From NCBI GenBank assembly GCA_963555775.3, contig CAUVWY020000010.1:1-64000 (forward strand): a stretch of 64,000 nt of DNA, written 5' to 3'. A program made the position numbers and the translations under genes. Shown in pieces: positions 62,650 through 64,000 of this stretch. The stretch comes from JAJEDW01 sp963555775 (GTDB lineage Bacteria > Acidobacteriota > Terriglobia > 20CM-2-55-15). The notes under the pieces are model-generated. The model had not been told where the DNA came from and searched no databases. It was given only the letters and a program-made list of their open reading frames with translations. Numbering within the stretch: position 1 is the first letter of the stretch; each line of letters opens with the position of its first letter.

Positions 62650-62684
62650 CGCGCGACCCTGCAGGGTTCTGCCACGGACTGCCA
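62650..62684. repeat. Relative of the 26.8-kb hairpin repeat
   Basis: CGCGCGACCCTGCAGGGTTC followed by TGCCACGGACTG matches CGCGCGACCCTGAAGGGTCC followed by TGTCACAGGCTG at 26849-26880. The core ACCCTGCAGGGT is itself palindromic. Like the first copy it lies just upstream of a gene start on the minus strand. Confidence 0.6.
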
Positions 62685-62790
62685 AAGTACTACCGCCAGG
62701 TTGCCGCGTGGGACAAACGCATGGAAAAGGGGTATTCTGACGGACTTCGGTTATGTTTTCAACTAGGGTGGTCGGGTATGAATGAAGCGC

Positions 62791-64000
62791 TGATCAGCGA
62801 CAATTAAAACTCCCGACCAACGACAATTAGAATTCCCGTTGCCTCAATAGAAATGTCACCGATTCAAGTTGTTGGTTTTGCAAGATGTTTGGATGGTAAC
62901 GGATCAGCAGGTGAGACGACTGATGAAGCTGACACGAAGCGAAGGGACCCTGGCCCAGGCAGCGTCGAAAGCAGGAATGGACGCAAAGACGGCCCGGAAG
63001 TACCGGGAGGTGAAGCAGCTGCCGAGCCAGATTGGGAAGGCTCATGGATGGCGAACCCGACCGGATCCGTTCGAAGAGGTATGGGGGGAGATCGAGGAGA
63101 TCCTTCGGGCGCATCCGACGGTTCAGGCGAAGACGATGTTTGAGTATCTGGGGCGGAAGTACCCGGGCCGATTCCAGGAAGGTCAACTGCGGAGTTTGCA
63201 GCGGCGGTTCAAGCAGTGGCGGGCGCGATCGGGTCCGGAGCGGGAAGTGATGTTCCCTCAGGTGCATGATCCGGGGCGGCAATGCCAGAGTGACTTCACG
63301 CACATGAGCAGCCTGAACGTGACCATCGAGGGCCAGAAGTTCGAGCACCTGGCCTATCACTTCGTCCTGACCTATTCGAACTGGGAGACGGTGACGCTGT
63401 GTTTCTCCGAATCCTTCGAGAGCTTATCGGCCGGACTGCAGAACGCGTTGTGGCAGTTGGGTGGAGCGCCGGAAGAACATCGGACCGACAGCCTGTCGGC
63501 GGCAGTCAACAACCTGAAGGATCCGGATGAGTTTACGGCCCGCTATCAAGGATTGCTCGACCACTACGGTTTACGGGCGACGCACACCCAGGCCGGCAAG
63601 GCGAATGAGAACGGCGACGTCGAGCAGAGTCACTATCGATTCAAAACGGCGGTCGACCAGGAACTGATGCTGCGCGGAAGCCGGGACTTCGAGAGCCGGG
63701 ACGCATACGAACAGTTTCTGGCGGGGTTGATCGACCGGCGCAACGCCGGTCGCAGCCAGCGGCTGGGTGAGGAACTCCGGCCTCTGCGGCAACTCCCGCT
63801 TCGACGACTGGACCATACGCATCGCATCCGGGCTCGCGTATCCCGGGACAGCACGATCTGGGTGCGCAAGAACGTCTATTCGGTAGACAGCCGGTTGATC
63901 GGCGAACACGTGGAGGTTCGCCTGGATACGGAACGGCTGGAAGTCTGGTACGGCGGAAAGTGCGTCGAGCAGATACCGCGACTGCGGGGATCGGGTAAGC
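62791..64000 (+). mobile_element. IS21-family insertion sequence, left end
   Basis: The presumed left end begins TGATCAGCGACAATTAAAAC at 62791, with two similar units in a row (GCGACAATTAAAACTCCCG and ACGACAATTAGAATTCCCG, 62796-62843), a layout of repeated transposase-binding sites seen at IS21-family ends. The istA gene follows. The right end, istB and the target duplication lie outside the window. Confidence 0.75.
62892..64000 (+). CDS. istA: IS21-family transposase IstA (3' end outside window)
   Basis: The frame is open from ATG 62892 to the end of the window (369 codons, no stop). The N-terminus has a helix-turn-helix (QQVRRLMKLTRSEGTLAQAA, then KAGMDAKTARKYRE). The integrase core has the DDE triad: Asp134 in GRQCQSDFTHMSSLN, Asp199 in EEHRTDSLSAAV and Glu244 in GKANENGDVEQSHYRF. 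IstA cuts and joins the element ends, working with the ATPase IstB encoded just downstream in this family. No disruption is visible. Confidence 0.95.

Overview
The window is a GC-rich bacterial chromosome segment, most likely from Acidobacteriota. The strongest clue is an array of five large MacB/FtsX-type permeases of the acidobacterial duplicated orphan permease (ADOP) family, headed by a small PadR-type regulator, a pairing described from that phylum. A tricorn protease, several secreted PD40/propeller proteins, an S9 peptidase and an OPT transporter fit a protein-scavenging heterotroph. The phylum is an inference; no rRNA or other phylogenetic marker is present.

Layout. 1-4.6 kb: the end of a thioredoxin reductase, a CaiB-type CoA-transferase remnant behind a signal peptide, two frameshifted secreted genes (an unknown one and a PQQ quinoprotein), a small membrane protein and a YbjQ protein. 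4.6-8.2 kb: a 13-bp tandem repeat, tRNA-Ser(GGA), then a promoter overlapped by a perfect Fur-like palindrome in front of a coupled exported-CbiX/PepSY pair. 8.2-18.2 kb: alpha/beta hydrolase plus LLM flavin monooxygenase, a PD40 protein, a secreted protein, tricorn protease, DUF309 and a lytic transglycosylase. 18.2-29 kb: a large anchor-B/fibronectin protein with two tandem C-terminal modules, MaoC-like hydratase, amidase, CcdA, S9 peptidase, M23 peptidase, HEAT protein and a membrane protein.

29-33 kb: frataxin (CyaY) divergent from a lysine/diaminopimelate cluster (M20 desuccinylase-like, dapB, dapA, dapD). 33-37.5 kb: OPT transporter, cupin, a small CxxC protein, a mosaic of GC-rich repeats including an 18-bp perfect hairpin, and a secreted propeller protein. 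37.8-52.5 kb: the padR-ADOP array, all on the minus strand, with signs of duplication and decay: one padR copy has shrunk to its two ends, and an extra ADOP C-terminal tail follows the stop of the most upstream permease.

53.5-58.8 kb: a complete isc operon (iscR-iscS-iscU-iscA-hscB-hscA-iscX, minus strand) from one clear promoter, with no ferredoxin gene inside it. The frataxin at 29 kb may serve the same Fe-S pathway. 58.8-62.6 kb: HAD hydrolase, DUF1015 protein with a duplicated 5' end, a deoxyhypusine-synthase-like protein and a flavin reductase. 62.8 kb to the end: the left end of an IS21-family element with istA running off the window.

The items most worth following are the Fur-box/exported CbiX/PepSY unit, the decaying padR-ADOP duplication, and the dispersed hairpin-bearing repeat family shared by about 1.8, 29.1 and 36.2 kb.
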